From Rubrivivax sp. (GTDB taxonomy: Bacteria > Pseudomonadota > Gammaproteobacteria > Burkholderiales > Burkholderiaceae_C), in NCBI GenBank assembly GCA_027484825.1, contig JAIXSE010000012.1:142522-206521 (forward strand): DNA of 64,000 bases, in the 5' to 3' direction. Each line of letters begins with the position of its first letter. The stretch's first letter is position 1. The notes beneath the pieces were generated by a model that saw only the letters and a program-made list of their open reading frames with translations, was not told the origin of the DNA and did not search any database. Shown one piece after another: positions 8,737 through 17,270 of this stretch. The translations under genes and the position numbers were made by a program.

Positions 8737-9159
8737 ATGAACGCTTCCCGACCCTTGTTTCTTCAGGTCCCGACCCGCGCCGCCAGCGGCCGCGGATTCC
8801 GCACGCTGGCGCTGGCCGTGGCCCTGGCCGCATCGGCCGGTCTCGCCTCCGCCCAGCAGGCGCCCGCCATGGTGAAGGACGGCGCGCTGGTGGGCCACAA
8901 CGAGATGACGCTCTACACCTTCGACAAGGACAGCGACGGCAAGAGCGCCTGCAACGGCCCCTGCGCCAAGAACTGGCCGCCGCTGCTGGCCAAGGCGGAC
9001 GATCTGGCCTCCGGGGACTGGGCCATCATCACCCGCGACGACGGTGCCAAGCAGTGGGCCTACAAGGGCAAGCCGCTGTACTTCTGGGTGAAGGACAGCA
9101 AGCCGGGCGAGCGCACCGGTGATGGCGTCAACAACGTCTGGCACACCGCCAAGCCGTGA
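8737..9159 (+). CDS. Secreted repeat protein of unknown function (Lipoprotein_15/COG4315 type)
   Basis: A 140-residue exported protein with a long signal peptide (cleavage near ASAQQ, about residue 40). Two imperfect repeats are visible: LYTFDKDSDGKSACNGPCAKNWPPL, and later a tract containing LYFWVKD...GERTGDGVNNVWH. The CNGPC.KNWPP motif with two cysteines is the hallmark of the widespread secreted-repeat family often annotated as a predicted lipoprotein, though no lipobox cysteine is seen here. Function is unknown in general. GGAGA lies upstream of the ATG. It is followed by the ABC exporter genes on the same strand, with a 93-base gap. Confidence 0.85.
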   Translation: MNASRPLFLQVPTRAASGRGFRTLALAVALAASAGLASAQQAPAMVKDGALVGHNEMTLYTFDKDSDGKSACNGPCAKNWPPLLAKADDLASGDWAIITRDDGAKQWAYKGKPLYFWVKDSKPGERTGDGVNNVWHTAKP

Positions 9160-9252
9160 CGCCGCTGGCGACCTGGCCGGGCTCGGCAGTCCCGGTCAGG
9201 TCGCCCTCCTTTCCCGGATGACTTTGCGCCCGGTCCAACCGGCAAGGAGACA

Positions 9253-11058
9253 ATGCGGGGCTTCCTGGCCTCCGAGGGCCTCCCGTCCCCAGCCCGCTCG
9301 CCCCGCATGACCCTCCAACAGTTGATCGGCAGCCACATGCGCCGCCATTGGCGGCCCTATGCCGCCAGCGCCCTGATGCTCAGCACGATTGCAGTGCTGA
9401 CCGTCTGGATTCCCCGCCAGGTCGGCCATGTGGTGGACGATCTGGTCGCCCAGCGGCTGACCGGCTGGAACCTGGCCCTGCAACTGGGCCTGCTGCTGCT
9501 GGCAGGCCTGTGCATCTACCTGCTGCGGGTGGGCTGGCGGCTGGCGCTGTACGCCACCGCCTATGAACTGGGCCGCGGTCTGCGCCAGCGGCTGTACGAC
9601 CAGATGACCCGCCAGGGCCCGGCCTTCTTCCATGCGCAGCGCACCGGCGACCTGATGGCGCTGGCTACCAACGACATCGATGCCATCGAGATGGCCGCGG
9701 GCGAAGCGCTGCTGGCCGCCTTCGACGGCAGCCTGACCTTCATCCTGGTGGTGAGCATGATGACGCTCAGCGTCGATGCCCGCCTGGGCCTGGCCGCGCT
9801 CGCGCCCTTCCCGTTCATGGCGTATGCGTTCTGGCGCATTTCCGAGCGGGTCCACAAGGCCTGGACGGATTCGCTCACCCGCTTCTCCGCGCTGAACCAG
9901 CAGGTGCAGGACAGCCTGGCCGGCGTGCGCACCGTGCGGGCCCTGGGCCTGGTGCAACGCAGCCGCACTCAGTTTGCCGACCTGGCGCGGGAGGCCGGTG
10001 AGGCCTCCTACCAGGCCCAGCGCTGGGAAGCGATGTTCGAGCCGGCGGTGGGCCTGTCGCTGACCGCGGCCACGGTGATCGCGCTGGGCACGGGCGCCTG
10101 GCTGGTGGCGCGCGCCGAGATCACCATCGGCCAGCTGACCGCCTTCACCATGTATCTGGCGCAACTGATCTGGCCGATGTTCGCGGCTGGCTGGGTGCTG
10201 TCGCTGCTGGAGCGGGGCCGGGCGGGCTGGGGCCGCCTGGAGCCGGTGCTGCACGCGCCGGACGGGTTGAAGGACACCGGCACGCACGACATGCCCCCGC
10301 AGGCCAGCATCGCCTGGGACCAGATCGACTTTCACTATCCCGGCATGAGCGCGCCGGCCCTGAGCGGTATCGACCTGCACTGGGCGCCCGGTCGCACGCT
10401 GGGCATCGTCGGGCCGACCGGCTCGGGCAAATCCACCCTGCTCAAGCTGCTGCTGCGGCAATACGAACCGACTCACGGCCATCTGCGCGTGGGCCATTTG
10501 GATGCAGCGCAGATTCGCCTGGCGGCGCTGCGCTCCGCGATTGCCTGGGTGCCGCAGGAGCCGTTCCTGTTCTCCGCGTCCATTGCCGACAACATCGCCC
10601 TGGCCAAGCCCGATGCCAGCCGCGAGGAGATCATGGCCGTGGCCGAGCTGGCCGCCGTGCATGCCGACGTCGCTGCGCTGCCGCAGGGCTACGACACGCT
10701 GGTGGGCGAACGCGGCGTGACACTCTCCGGCGGACAGCGCCAGCGGGTGGCGATTGCACGCGCCCTGCTGGCCGGCGCTCCGCTGCTGCTGCTGGACGAT
10801 GCACTGTCCGCGGTGGACAGCGGCACCGAAACCGAGATCCTGGCGCACTGGCGCGAGCTGCGCCAGCAGCATCCGGACCGCAGTCTGGCCGTGGTGAGCC
10901 ATCGCCTTTCGGCCGTGATGGACGCGGACGAGATCGTGGTGCTCAAGCAGGGCCGCATCGTCGAGCGCGGCACCCATGCCTCGCTGCTGGCCCTGGACGG
11001 CTGGTATGCCAGCCAATGGCGCTATCAACAACTGGAGGCCAGCCTTGACGCAGCCTGA
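9253..11058 (+). CDS. mdlA: ABC exporter half-transporter (permease plus ATPase), MdlA-like
   Basis: A 601-residue half-transporter: an N-terminal six-helix ABC transmembrane domain (about 30-320) fused to an ATPase (about 345-590). Walker A is GPTGSGKST, the Q-loop lies in WVPQEPFLFS, the signature is LSGGQRQR, Walker B is LLLLDDALSAVD and the H-loop is VVSHRLS. The ATG at 9253 is preceded by AAGGAG at ideal spacing. The stop overlaps the next half-transporter gene by 14 bases. The pair matches the heterodimeric MdlA-MdlB exporter arrangement. The substrate is unknown; drug or lipid export is inference from the family. Confidence 0.87.
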   Translation: MRGFLASEGLPSPARSPRMTLQQLIGSHMRRHWRPYAASALMLSTIAVLTVWIPRQVGHVVDDLVAQRLTGWNLALQLGLLLLAGLCIYLLRVGWRLALYATAYELGRGLRQRLYDQMTRQGPAFFHAQRTGDLMALATNDIDAIEMAAGEALLAAFDGSLTFILVVSMMTLSVDARLGLAALAPFPFMAYAFWRISERVHKAWTDSLTRFSALNQQVQDSLAGVRTVRALGLVQRSRTQFADLAREAGEASYQAQRWEAMFEPAVGLSLTAATVIALGTGAWLVARAEITIGQLTAFTMYLAQLIWPMFAAGWVLSLLERGRAGWGRLEPVLHAPDGLKDTGTHDMPPQASIAWDQIDFHYPGMSAPALSGIDLHWAPGRTLGIVGPTGSGKSTLLKLLLRQYEPTHGHLRVGHLDAAQIRLAALRSAIAWVPQEPFLFSASIADNIALAKPDASREEIMAVAELAAVHADVAALPQGYDTLVGERGVTLSGGQRQRVAIARALLAGAPLLLLDDALSAVDSGTETEILAHWRELRQQHPDRSLAVVSHRLSAVMDADEIVVLKQGRIVERGTHASLLALDGWYASQWRYQQLEASLDAA

Positions 11059-12829
11059 AGCCACGGACGGCGTCGCCGTCGGGCAGACGCAAGACCATTC
11101 CCCGCGCGAGGCGCTGGCACTGCTGGCGCAGGCCGCCGCACCGGAGCGACGCGGCCTGATCAAGGGGCTGGGTTGGCTGGCGGTGGCGGCCGCACTGGAG
11201 GCCATCGGGCCCATCCTCGGCAAACATTTCATCGACAACCATGTGCTGCCGCGCCAGTTCGATCTGGGCGCCATGGCCGGCCTGCTGGCCGCCATGCTGC
11301 TGTCCGGCTGGGTGGCCAGCCTGACGCGTTATTCGCAGTTGCGGCGCATGGCGGCGGTGGCGCGGCGGTCGGTGCTGCGTCTGCGTGAGCAGGTCTATGC
11401 GCATGTGATGGCGCAGCCCATGGCCTTCTTCGACCGCAGCATCACCGGGCAACTGCTCAGCCGCATCACCAACGACACCGACGCGGTCAACAACCTCTAT
11501 CGGCAAGTGCTGTTCGTGATGCTGGACTCCAGCATCGTGGTGCTGGGCGCCCTGGTGGCCATGGCCTGGCTGGACTGGCGGCTGATGCTGATCGTGCTGG
11601 CGCTGGTGCCGGCCAGCTCCGGCATCATCTGGCTCTACCAGCGCGCCAGCAGCGGACCGGTGCAGCGCGCACGGGCGCTGCGGGCCGACCTCAATGCCCA
11701 GATGGCCGAGAGCATGGCCGGCATGGCGATGCTGCAATCGGCCGGTGCCACCGCCCGTTTTGCGCAGCGGTATGAGGCGGTCAATCAGGCGCAGTTGGGC
11801 GCCCGGGTGCAGGAGCTGCGGGCCAATGCCTGGCTGCTGCGGCCGGCGCTGGACCTGCTCAATGTGCTGCTGATCGTGACGGTGATCTTCGGCTTCGGGC
11901 AGCGGGATCTGTCGGGCGTGGAGGTCGGGCTGCTATATGCCTTCCTGGCCTACATCGCGCGGGTGGTGGAGCCGCTGATCCAGATCACCATGCAGTTCAG
12001 CCAGCTGCAGCAGGCGCTGGTGGCGGCCTCGAGGGTGCGGGCGTTGCTGCGGGAGCCGGTGCCGGTCCAGTCGCAGCAGGCGTCGCTGACGGTGCCGCAC
12101 GGCGCCATTCACTTCGACCATGTCAGCTTCGGCTACAAGCCCGATCAACCGGTGCTGCAGAACCTGGACCTGAAGATCGAGGCCGGCAGCTTCGTGGGCA
12201 TTGCCGGTCACACCGGCTCGGGCAAGTCCACGCTGCTGGCCTTGCTGCTGCGCTTTTATTCACCGGGCGCCGGGCGGATTCTGGTGGATGGTCAGCCGCT
12301 GGAACAGTTGCCGGACGAGGCCTTCCATGAGGCGGTCGGGCTGGTGCCGCAGGAGCCGTATCTGGTGGCCGGCACGGTGCGGGACAACATCCGCATGGGC
12401 CGCGCCATCAGCGACGAGCGGCTGGAGGCCGCTGCGAAGGCGGCCCGGGCGTATGACTTCCTCACCGCGCTGCCGCAGGGCTGGGACAGCCGGCTGGGGG
12501 ATGGCGGACTGGCGGTGTCCACCGGCCAGAAGCAGTTGATCGCGCTGGCGCGTGCGCTGGCGGGTGATCCGCGCATCCTGCTGCTGGACGAGGCCACGGC
12601 GAACATCGACAGTGCCACTGAAGCGCAGGTCAGCGAGGCGCTACGCAGCCTGCGCGGCCAGGTGACGGTGGTGGCGATTGCGCACCGGCTGTCCACCATC
12701 CGCGAGGCGGATCAGATCGTGGTGCTCAACCATGGCCGTCTGTCGGAGTGCGGCACGCATGACGCGTTGATGGCGCTCGACGGCGGGATCTATCAACGGC
12801 TGGTGCAGTTGCAGGCGCTGGAGGACTGA
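11045..12829 (+). CDS. mdlB: ABC exporter half-transporter, MdlB-like
   Basis: A 594-residue partner half-transporter with the same layout: transmembrane domain about 40-330, ATPase about 350-585. Walker A is GHTGSGKST and Walker B is LLLDEATANIDS. The signature is STGQKQ rather than LSGGQ, close to E. coli MdlB's SVGQKQ. A TTG start at 11045 is proposed because GGAGG stands six bases before it and no ATG fits. It overlaps the mdlA-like gene by 14 bases, so the two are translationally coupled and probably form a heterodimer. The open frame extends further upstream (10976), but that would add a sequence unrelated to the family. Confidence 0.87.
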   Translation: MTQPEATDGVAVGQTQDHSPREALALLAQAAAPERRGLIKGLGWLAVAAALEAIGPILGKHFIDNHVLPRQFDLGAMAGLLAAMLLSGWVASLTRYSQLRRMAAVARRSVLRLREQVYAHVMAQPMAFFDRSITGQLLSRITNDTDAVNNLYRQVLFVMLDSSIVVLGALVAMAWLDWRLMLIVLALVPASSGIIWLYQRASSGPVQRARALRADLNAQMAESMAGMAMLQSAGATARFAQRYEAVNQAQLGARVQELRANAWLLRPALDLLNVLLIVTVIFGFGQRDLSGVEVGLLYAFLAYIARVVEPLIQITMQFSQLQQALVAASRVRALLREPVPVQSQQASLTVPHGAIHFDHVSFGYKPDQPVLQNLDLKIEAGSFVGIAGHTGSGKSTLLALLLRFYSPGAGRILVDGQPLEQLPDEAFHEAVGLVPQEPYLVAGTVRDNIRMGRAISDERLEAAAKAARAYDFLTALPQGWDSRLGDGGLAVSTGQKQLIALARALAGDPRILLLDEATANIDSATEAQVSEALRSLRGQVTVVAIAHRLSTIREADQIVVLNHGRLSECGTHDALMALDGGIYQRLVQLQALED

Positions 12830-12927
12830 GGGTCCAGGGCCGGCACGCAGGGCGGCTTGGTGAAGCTGCCCTGCACCGCCCAGCCGACCTGACCCTTGGC
12901 CGTGCGCACCTGGATGGTCGGGGTCAT
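12793..12927 (-). CDS. Possible 44-residue small ORF
   Basis: A short frame starting MTPTIQVRTAKGQVGW and containing two C-terminal cysteines (ACNC). It lies downstream of, and co-oriented with, the 98-residue unknown gene and overlaps the 3' end of the mdlB-like gene by 37 bases on the other strand. No ribosome-binding site is visible. It could be a real microprotein, the relic of a longer gene, or chance; I do not recognise it. Confidence 0.2.
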   Translation of the reverse strand: MTPTIQVRTAKGQVGWAVQGSFTKPPCVPALDPQSSSACNCTSR

Positions 12928-12968
12928 GGCGAGGATCTCAGTGAGGATCCCGCCAGTCTAGAGGCACT

Positions 12969-13265
12969 TCAGCGGGCGTCGGCGACAACAACCGCCGAGG
13001 CGGTCGCTGGGCTGGTGCGCGTGAGCGTGAGCGTGGAAATGGGCGTGACGGCAGGCGTCGCCTGGGGGGCGACCCCGGTCATGCGCCACGTGGCGCGCTG
13101 AGCGTCCTCCATCGCCTGGAGCTGATGCAGCCGCGCCATACGCTCACTCTTGGCCCGGAACTCTGAGGGCTTGATCCACAGCCCAAGCGGCGCAGAGGCC
13201 GCGGCAGCGCCGACCATCAGCAGCGCCACAAGGTCCAACAGGCGTTCGCTCGACAGAATCCGCAT
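12969..13265 (-). CDS. Hypothetical 98-residue membrane-anchored protein
   Basis: Not recognised. The protein starts MRILSSERLLDLVALLMVGAA: a short basic n-region, then a single hydrophobic helix (about 10-30), so it is probably exported or anchored. A polar helix (RMARLHQLQAMEDAQRATW) follows, then a Thr/Ala/Ser-rich tail. GGAGGAG stands seven bases before the ATG, a strong sign that it is a real gene. It sits between the ABC exporter and a second small membrane gene, all in an unannotated-looking patch before lpxC. Confidence 0.6.
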   Translation of the reverse strand: MRILSSERLLDLVALLMVGAAAASAPLGLWIKPSEFRAKSERMARLHQLQAMEDAQRATWRMTGVAPQATPAVTPISTLTLTRTSPATASAVVVADAR

Positions 13266-13500
13266 GACACATCTCCTCCAACTTCTTCGTCCGCGCCTCG
13301 CGCCTGCATCGAAGGCGTTGGCGGCGTTTCCCGAAGTGAGCTGACACCGCGCCGTCCTGGAACCGCGCGGAAGACAGGTCCTTGTGCCGGACCCTTGAGG
13401 AGAACTGTAGGACGGTTGCTGCCGGGAGGAAAGTCCGGGTCAGCCTGAATCCGGTGTGCGGAGATTGCCTACAAAGGGCATCGTCAGCGGCCGCTGGCGG

Positions 13501-13686
13501 CTACAGGAGCCGGGCCACCGTCTCCAGCACCAGCACCGCAAAAGCGCCAATGCCGGCGATCACCGTCCACTTGACCAGCACGATGCCGCGCCAGCGCCAG
13601 ACGGGGTTTTTCGTGCCGACATACACAGCAAAGCAGACCAGGCCTGCGGCCAGCAGCAGCCCGATCACCAGGCGGATGATTGTCAT
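13501..13686 (-). CDS. Small two-helix membrane protein, unknown
   Basis: A 61-residue protein made almost entirely of two hydrophobic segments: about 4-24 (LVIGLLLAAGLVCFAVYVG) and about 38-58 (VKWTVIAGIGAFAVLVLETV), joined by a short basic WRWRG loop. The family is not recognised. It is 26 bases downstream of lpxC on the same strand, so it is probably the last gene of that transcript. The ribosome-binding site is weak. Confidence 0.6.
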   Translation of the reverse strand: MTIIRLVIGLLLAAGLVCFAVYVGTKNPVWRWRGIVLVKWTVIAGIGAFAVLVLETVARLL

Positions 13687-13712
13687 GGGAGACCTGTCGA
13701 TTCAGCCGCTGG

Positions 13713-14648
13713 TCACCACGCCGGCGCGAGTTCCGCGAAGCCGGCGGGGGCCTCACGCTCATCCTCAAAAGTGACGATGTCGTAGGCCTCGGTGTCCTTG
13801 AGCAGCTCGCGCAGCAGCAGGTTGTTGAGGGCGTGTCCGCCCTTGAAGGAGGTGTAGGCCGCCAGCAGGGGATGGCCGACCACCTGCATGTCGCCAATGG
13901 CGTCCAGGATCTTGTGCTTCACGAATTCATCGTCGTAGCGCAGGCCTTCCGAGTTGAGCACCCGGTAGTCGTCCACCACGATGGCGTTGTCCATGCTGCC
14001 GCCCAGGGTGAGGCCGCGGGAGCGCATCAGCTCGATGTCCTTGGTCATGCCGAAGGTGCGGGCGCGGGCGATCTCGCGCTTGTAGCCGCCGCTGCCCATG
14101 TCGAAGACATATTGCTGGCCGGTGGCCGCCACCGCGGGATTGTCGAATTCGATCTCGAAGCTGAGGGTGTAGCCGTGATGCGGCACCAGGCGGGCCCACA
14201 TCAGGCTCTTGCCCTCGCCGCGGCGCACTTCCACCGGCTTCTTGACCCGCAGGAACTGCTTGGGGGCGTCCTGCAGCTCGATGCCGGCGGACTGCAGCAG
14301 GAAGACATAGCTGGCGGCCGAGCCGTCCAGCACCGGGACTTCATCGGCATTGATGTCGATCATCAGGTTGTCCAGCCCCAGGCCGGCGCAGGCCGACAGC
14401 AGATGCTCGATGGTCTGCACCTTGGGCTGCCCCGGATCCCCGTCCGGGCTGATGGTGGTGGCCATGCGGGTGTCACAGACGTTGGTCGTGCGCACCGGAA
14501 TGTCCACCGGCTGGGCCAGGTCCACCCGGCGAAACACGATGCCGGTGCCCGGCGCCGCCGGACGCAGGGTGATTTCCACCTTCTGGCCACTGTGGATGCC
14601 CACGCCGACGGCACGGGTCAGCGACTTGAGGGTTCTTTGCTTCAGCAT
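13713..14648 (-). CDS. lpxC: UDP-3-O-acyl-N-acetylglucosamine deacetylase LpxC
   Basis: A 311-residue zinc amidase performing the committed step of lipid A synthesis. It starts [31 protein letters not shown], the standard N-terminus. The zinc-site motifs are visible: the His in TIEHLLSA (about 80) and HKILDAIGD (about 238-246), plus the catalytic [10 protein letters not shown]. Length equals the family norm. In many proteobacteria lpxC directly follows ftsZ; here a histidine kinase gene lies between, ending 23 bases upstream of this start. It probably depends on transcription from the kinase region or a promoter within it. Confidence 0.97.
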   Translation of the reverse strand: MLKQRTLKSLTRAVGVGIHSGQKVEITLRPAAPGTGIVFRRVDLAQPVDIPVRTTNVCDTRMATTISPDGDPGQPKVQTIEHLLSACAGLGLDNLMIDINADEVPVLDGSAASYVFLLQSAGIELQDAPKQFLRVKKPVEVRRGEGKSLMWARLVPHHGYTLSFEIEFDNPAVAATGQQYVFDMGSGGYKREIARARTFGMTKDIELMRSRGLTLGGSMDNAIVVDDYRVLNSEGLRYDDEFVKHKILDAIGDMQVVGHPLLAAYTSFKGGHALNNLLLRELLKDTEAYDIVTFEDEREAPAGFAELAPAW

Positions 14649-14671
14649 GGGCGCATTGTCCCAAAAGCGCG

Positions 14672-16894
14672 TCAACCCTGCTGAAGCGAAGGTTCCGGTT
14701 CCGTGCGTTCTACCGGCAGACGCAGGGTGACGACCGTGCCGTGGCCCGGGCTGCTGTCCACCCGCAGGCTGCCGCCGAGCTGGCGCGCGCGGCGCTGCAG
14801 GCCCCGCAGGCCGCGGCCGGCGGTGACATGCTGGATGTCGAAGCCTTCGCCGTCGTCCTCGACGCGGATCTCGACTTTGCGGCCCAGGTCCCGGGTGACC
14901 ACCCGCACCCGGGTGGCGCGGGCATGCTTGAGGGCGTTGGTGAGCGCTTCCTGCATCAGGCGCAGCACATGCAGGGCATCGGGCGGCTCCAGCCATTCCA
15001 GCACCGGCAGGTCGTGCACGTCCCATTCCAGCCGCAGGCCGCCGAGTTGCAGCCGCTTGCCCAGGCGGTAGCGCATGGTGGCCAGGAGCGACACCAGGTC
15101 GTGGCCGACCGGCTCCAGGGAGTCGATGACCAGACGCAGGTCGTCGACGCATTCCCGCAGCACGGTCACGACCTGGTCCTGCGGCATGGAGCCCTGTTCG
15201 ACGGCGACCATGGCGGAGAGCAGGGACGAGCCGAGGCCGTCGTGCATGTCCTGCATGATGCGCTGGCGCTCGAGCAGCAAGGCCTGCTGGCGTTCGACTT
15301 CGCGCAGCTTGTCGTGCTGGGCCTTGAGCTGTTCGCTCTGTTCACGCAGCCGGGTGGCCAGTTCTTCGTTGGCCTGCTCGACGCCGCGCAAGGCCTGGAT
15401 GTAGCGGTGCTGCACGGCATAGAGGAAGCTGGCCAGGATGACCAGGGTGGCGAAGGGCATCAGGTAGATGTGCTCGGGCCACCACCAGCCGGCCAGCAGG
15501 CCCAGGTCGTGGATGGCCAGGCCGATGCCGATGACCAGGGCGGTGGCCATGAGCTTGAGTTCGCGGCTGCCCTGGCGCCAGGCGATGTGGCTGACAAAGG
15601 CGGTGCCGGCCAGGCCGACGACCGCATTGCAGATGTGCATCATGACCAGCATGTCCAGGCCGCGGCCCCACAGGGGAAGCGAGACGACGCTGGCGACGAG
15701 GACGAAGACGGTGATGGTGCGCTCGAAGCGGTCGAAGCGTCGTCGCGCAAATCGCAGGGCGAAGAGGAAGGTGAGCAGCATCACCCAGGACATGGACGCA
15801 TGGGTGATCCACCAGAACCATTCAAGCGCTTCGCGGGTGCGAGGCAGGTCGAGGTGGTAGTGGAGGTTGCGAACCAGCCAGGCGACGCTGGCCAGGGCAA
15901 AGAGCAGGTAGGCGGGGTCTTCGCGGCGTTTGAACCAGAGGACCAGGGCGAAGAGACCCAGGGTGACCAGGGTGAGGCTGGTGGCCTGGGGGACGCCGAT
16001 CTGGAGGACCCAGCGGCGGTCGTGGCGGGCTTCGAGGTCTTCGCGGGCGCCGAGCCAGACGCTGGAGACGGCGTAGTAGAGGCCCTGCATGACGGGCACG
16101 GCGATGACGACCTCGATTTCGCGTTCGTCACGAAGTTCGGTGAGGGCCGCGGGCAGGACGACCCAGAGGGGGCGGACCCATTGTTCGCGGGCGCCGGACT
16201 GGTTGTCGAAGACGGGGCGCCAGCCGTTGTCGGTGCGGACGAGGACGGCGGCGGCCTGGGCGACGAGGCGCGGCATGTAGAGCGCAACGCTGGTGGGCCA
16301 TCGGCCTTGCGGGGGGGCATAGCGGATGCGGTACCAGCGCATTTGGTAGCGGCTGTTGGCGGGAAGCTCCTGGGTGGCTTCGCGTTGGCGGACATCCGGG
16401 AGGGTGACGGGGGACCATGCGTTGTCCGCATCGGGCGGGAGGAGCGCGGCTGGGATCTGGCCGGCGCCACCATCCATGGAGCGCAGGGCGCTGCGCCAAG
16501 CCTGCAGTTGGGTGACGGACCAGTCGCTGGTTGCCACCAAGGCCTCCGTGGCGCGTTGGGCGCCAGGGCCTTCAACAACGCCCGGGGTGGGTTTGTCCAA
16601 GCCGTTGCCAGCACTGGCAGCAGGGGTGCCCTCGGTGGCGAGTACGCCGAGCATGCCCGGAGGAGTGCTGGCGCCGACGTCCAGGCCAGGGGGGGGGGTG
16701 GGGGCGGCGGCCTCTGCGTCGGCCGCGGCGGAGAGAGGGAGGGATAGCAGCAGGATGAGGAGCGGTAGTAGTACCAACTGCACGGGGAACAGCAACCTGC
16801 AGGTGGGCTTCATCAGCGCGTCCACAGCGCGTCGGAGCGGCCGCGTTCTCTGCCTGCGCTCGCATGCCAACAGGGCGTGGGGTATTTGCTCCAT
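14672..16894 (-). CDS. Sensor histidine kinase (7TM-DISM/HisKA_3 type)
   Basis: A 740-residue membrane kinase. After a basic N-terminus comes one hydrophobic helix ([16 protein letters not shown]), an exported region of about 240 residues, then seven transmembrane helices (about 340-530) of 7TMR-DISM type. A coiled coil ([20 protein letters not shown]) leads to the NarL-family phospho-acceptor [14 protein letters not shown], with His at about 551, and an HATPase (N-box LTNALKHA, G-box [11 protein letters not shown]). No response regulator is adjacent. The start is uncertain. The ATG at 16894 has AGGA five bases upstream but lies inside a repeated hairpin element; an ATG at 16813 without a ribosome-binding site would give 713 residues. 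Confidence 0.85.
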   Translation of the reverse strand: MEQIPHALLACERRQRTRPLRRAVDALMKPTCRLLFPVQLVLLPLLILLLSLPLSAAADAEAAAPTPPPGLDVGASTPPGMLGVLATEGTPAASAGNGLDKPTPGVVEGPGAQRATEALVATSDWSVTQLQAWRSALRSMDGGAGQIPAALLPPDADNAWSPVTLPDVRQREATQELPANSRYQMRWYRIRYAPPQGRWPTSVALYMPRLVAQAAAVLVRTDNGWRPVFDNQSGAREQWVRPLWVVLPAALTELRDEREIEVVIAVPVMQGLYYAVSSVWLGAREDLEARHDRRWVLQIGVPQATSLTLVTLGLFALVLWFKRREDPAYLLFALASVAWLVRNLHYHLDLPRTREALEWFWWITHASMSWVMLLTFLFALRFARRRFDRFERTITVFVLVASVVSLPLWGRGLDMLVMMHICNAVVGLAGTAFVSHIAWRQGSRELKLMATALVIGIGLAIHDLGLLAGWWWPEHIYLMPFATLVILASFLYAVQHRYIQALRGVEQANEELATRLREQSEQLKAQHDKLREVERQQALLLERQRIMQDMHDGLGSSLLSAMVAVEQGSMPQDQVVTVLRECVDDLRLVIDSLEPVGHDLVSLLATMRYRLGKRLQLGGLRLEWDVHDLPVLEWLEPPDALHVLRLMQEALTNALKHARATRVRVVTRDLGRKVEIRVEDDGEGFDIQHVTAGRGLRGLQRRARQLGGSLRVDSSPGHGTVVTLRLPVERTEPEPSLQQG

Positions 16895-16966
16895 GTCATT
16901 CCTGTCCGGCTTCGCCGGCCATTCCCTTCTTAACTTCCGCAAATACCCCACGCCCTGTCGGCATGC
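16862..16966 (-). repeat. Hairpin element copy A (variable arms, conserved core)
   Basis: Two 28-base arms (16862-16889 and 16939-16966) are complementary except for one position that can form G-U. They enclose a 49-base core. On the minus strand the core reads CGGAAGTTAAG ..., then an apical hairpin CCGGCGAAGCCGG, then AGGAATGACATGGAG at the 3' edge. The core recurs at 49138-49240 and 60815-60913 with different arms. Here the element sits at the 5' end of the histidine kinase gene and its ATG reads in frame into that gene. Confidence 0.8.
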
Positions 16967-17159
16967 TCGGGGTCTGGCATGCCACCACTTCTGTCTCTGT
17001 CGCGCGGGGGATTGGGGCGGCTGCGCTCAGCGCTCATGAATGCGCGTCAATGTCGCGGGGCAGCACGGCGCGGCAACTATGCCCAACTTCTGACAGGCAC
17101 ACGAGCACGGAATTGCAACAAGAGGGCGTCGGACACCGTCCACTTGCGGGGGACAGATG
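16967..17159. other. Intergenic stretch without recognised feature
   Basis: Between hairpin element A and the ftsZ terminator I see no gene, tRNA or strong repeat. Any promoter of the histidine kinase-lpxC unit should lie here, read on the minus strand, but no convincing -35/-10 pair stood out. Confidence 0.5.
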
Positions 17160-17190
17160 AAAAAAGGCCATGCCGGTGAGGCATGGCCTT
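17160..17190 (-). terminator. Intrinsic terminator of the dcw cluster after ftsZ
   Basis: A perfect 11-bp stem (AAGGCCATGCC with GGCATGGCCTT, 5-base loop) is followed on the minus strand by six T. It lies 80 bases beyond the ftsZ stop and closes the mraZ-ftsZ transcript, separating it from the kinase-lpxC genes. Confidence 0.92.
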
Positions 17191-17270
17191 GATCGCTGAT
17201 GGGGAATGGGACGAGAGGCGGAGGGACGCCGGAGGCCTGAGGCTAGGCCGCCGGCAAGCTCTCGCGGATC

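Noticed and set aside
13424..13454. Sequence resembling the RNase P P4 core (GGAGGAAAGTCCGGG followed closely by GAATCCGG)
   Set aside because: The two motifs are only 7 bases apart instead of about 240, no other RNase P elements surround them, and a complete rnpB is present at 46203-46541. Treated as coincidence or a relic.
14649..15152. Upstream extension of LpxC
   Set aside because: It overlaps the kinase gene and is a mirrored-frame sequence; LpxC starts canonically at MLKQRTLKS.
14741..16747. Open frame of 668 codons on the plus strand
   Set aside because: Antisense to the histidine kinase, rich in Gly/Asp/Gln as expected of a mirrored frame, and without any recognisable domain.
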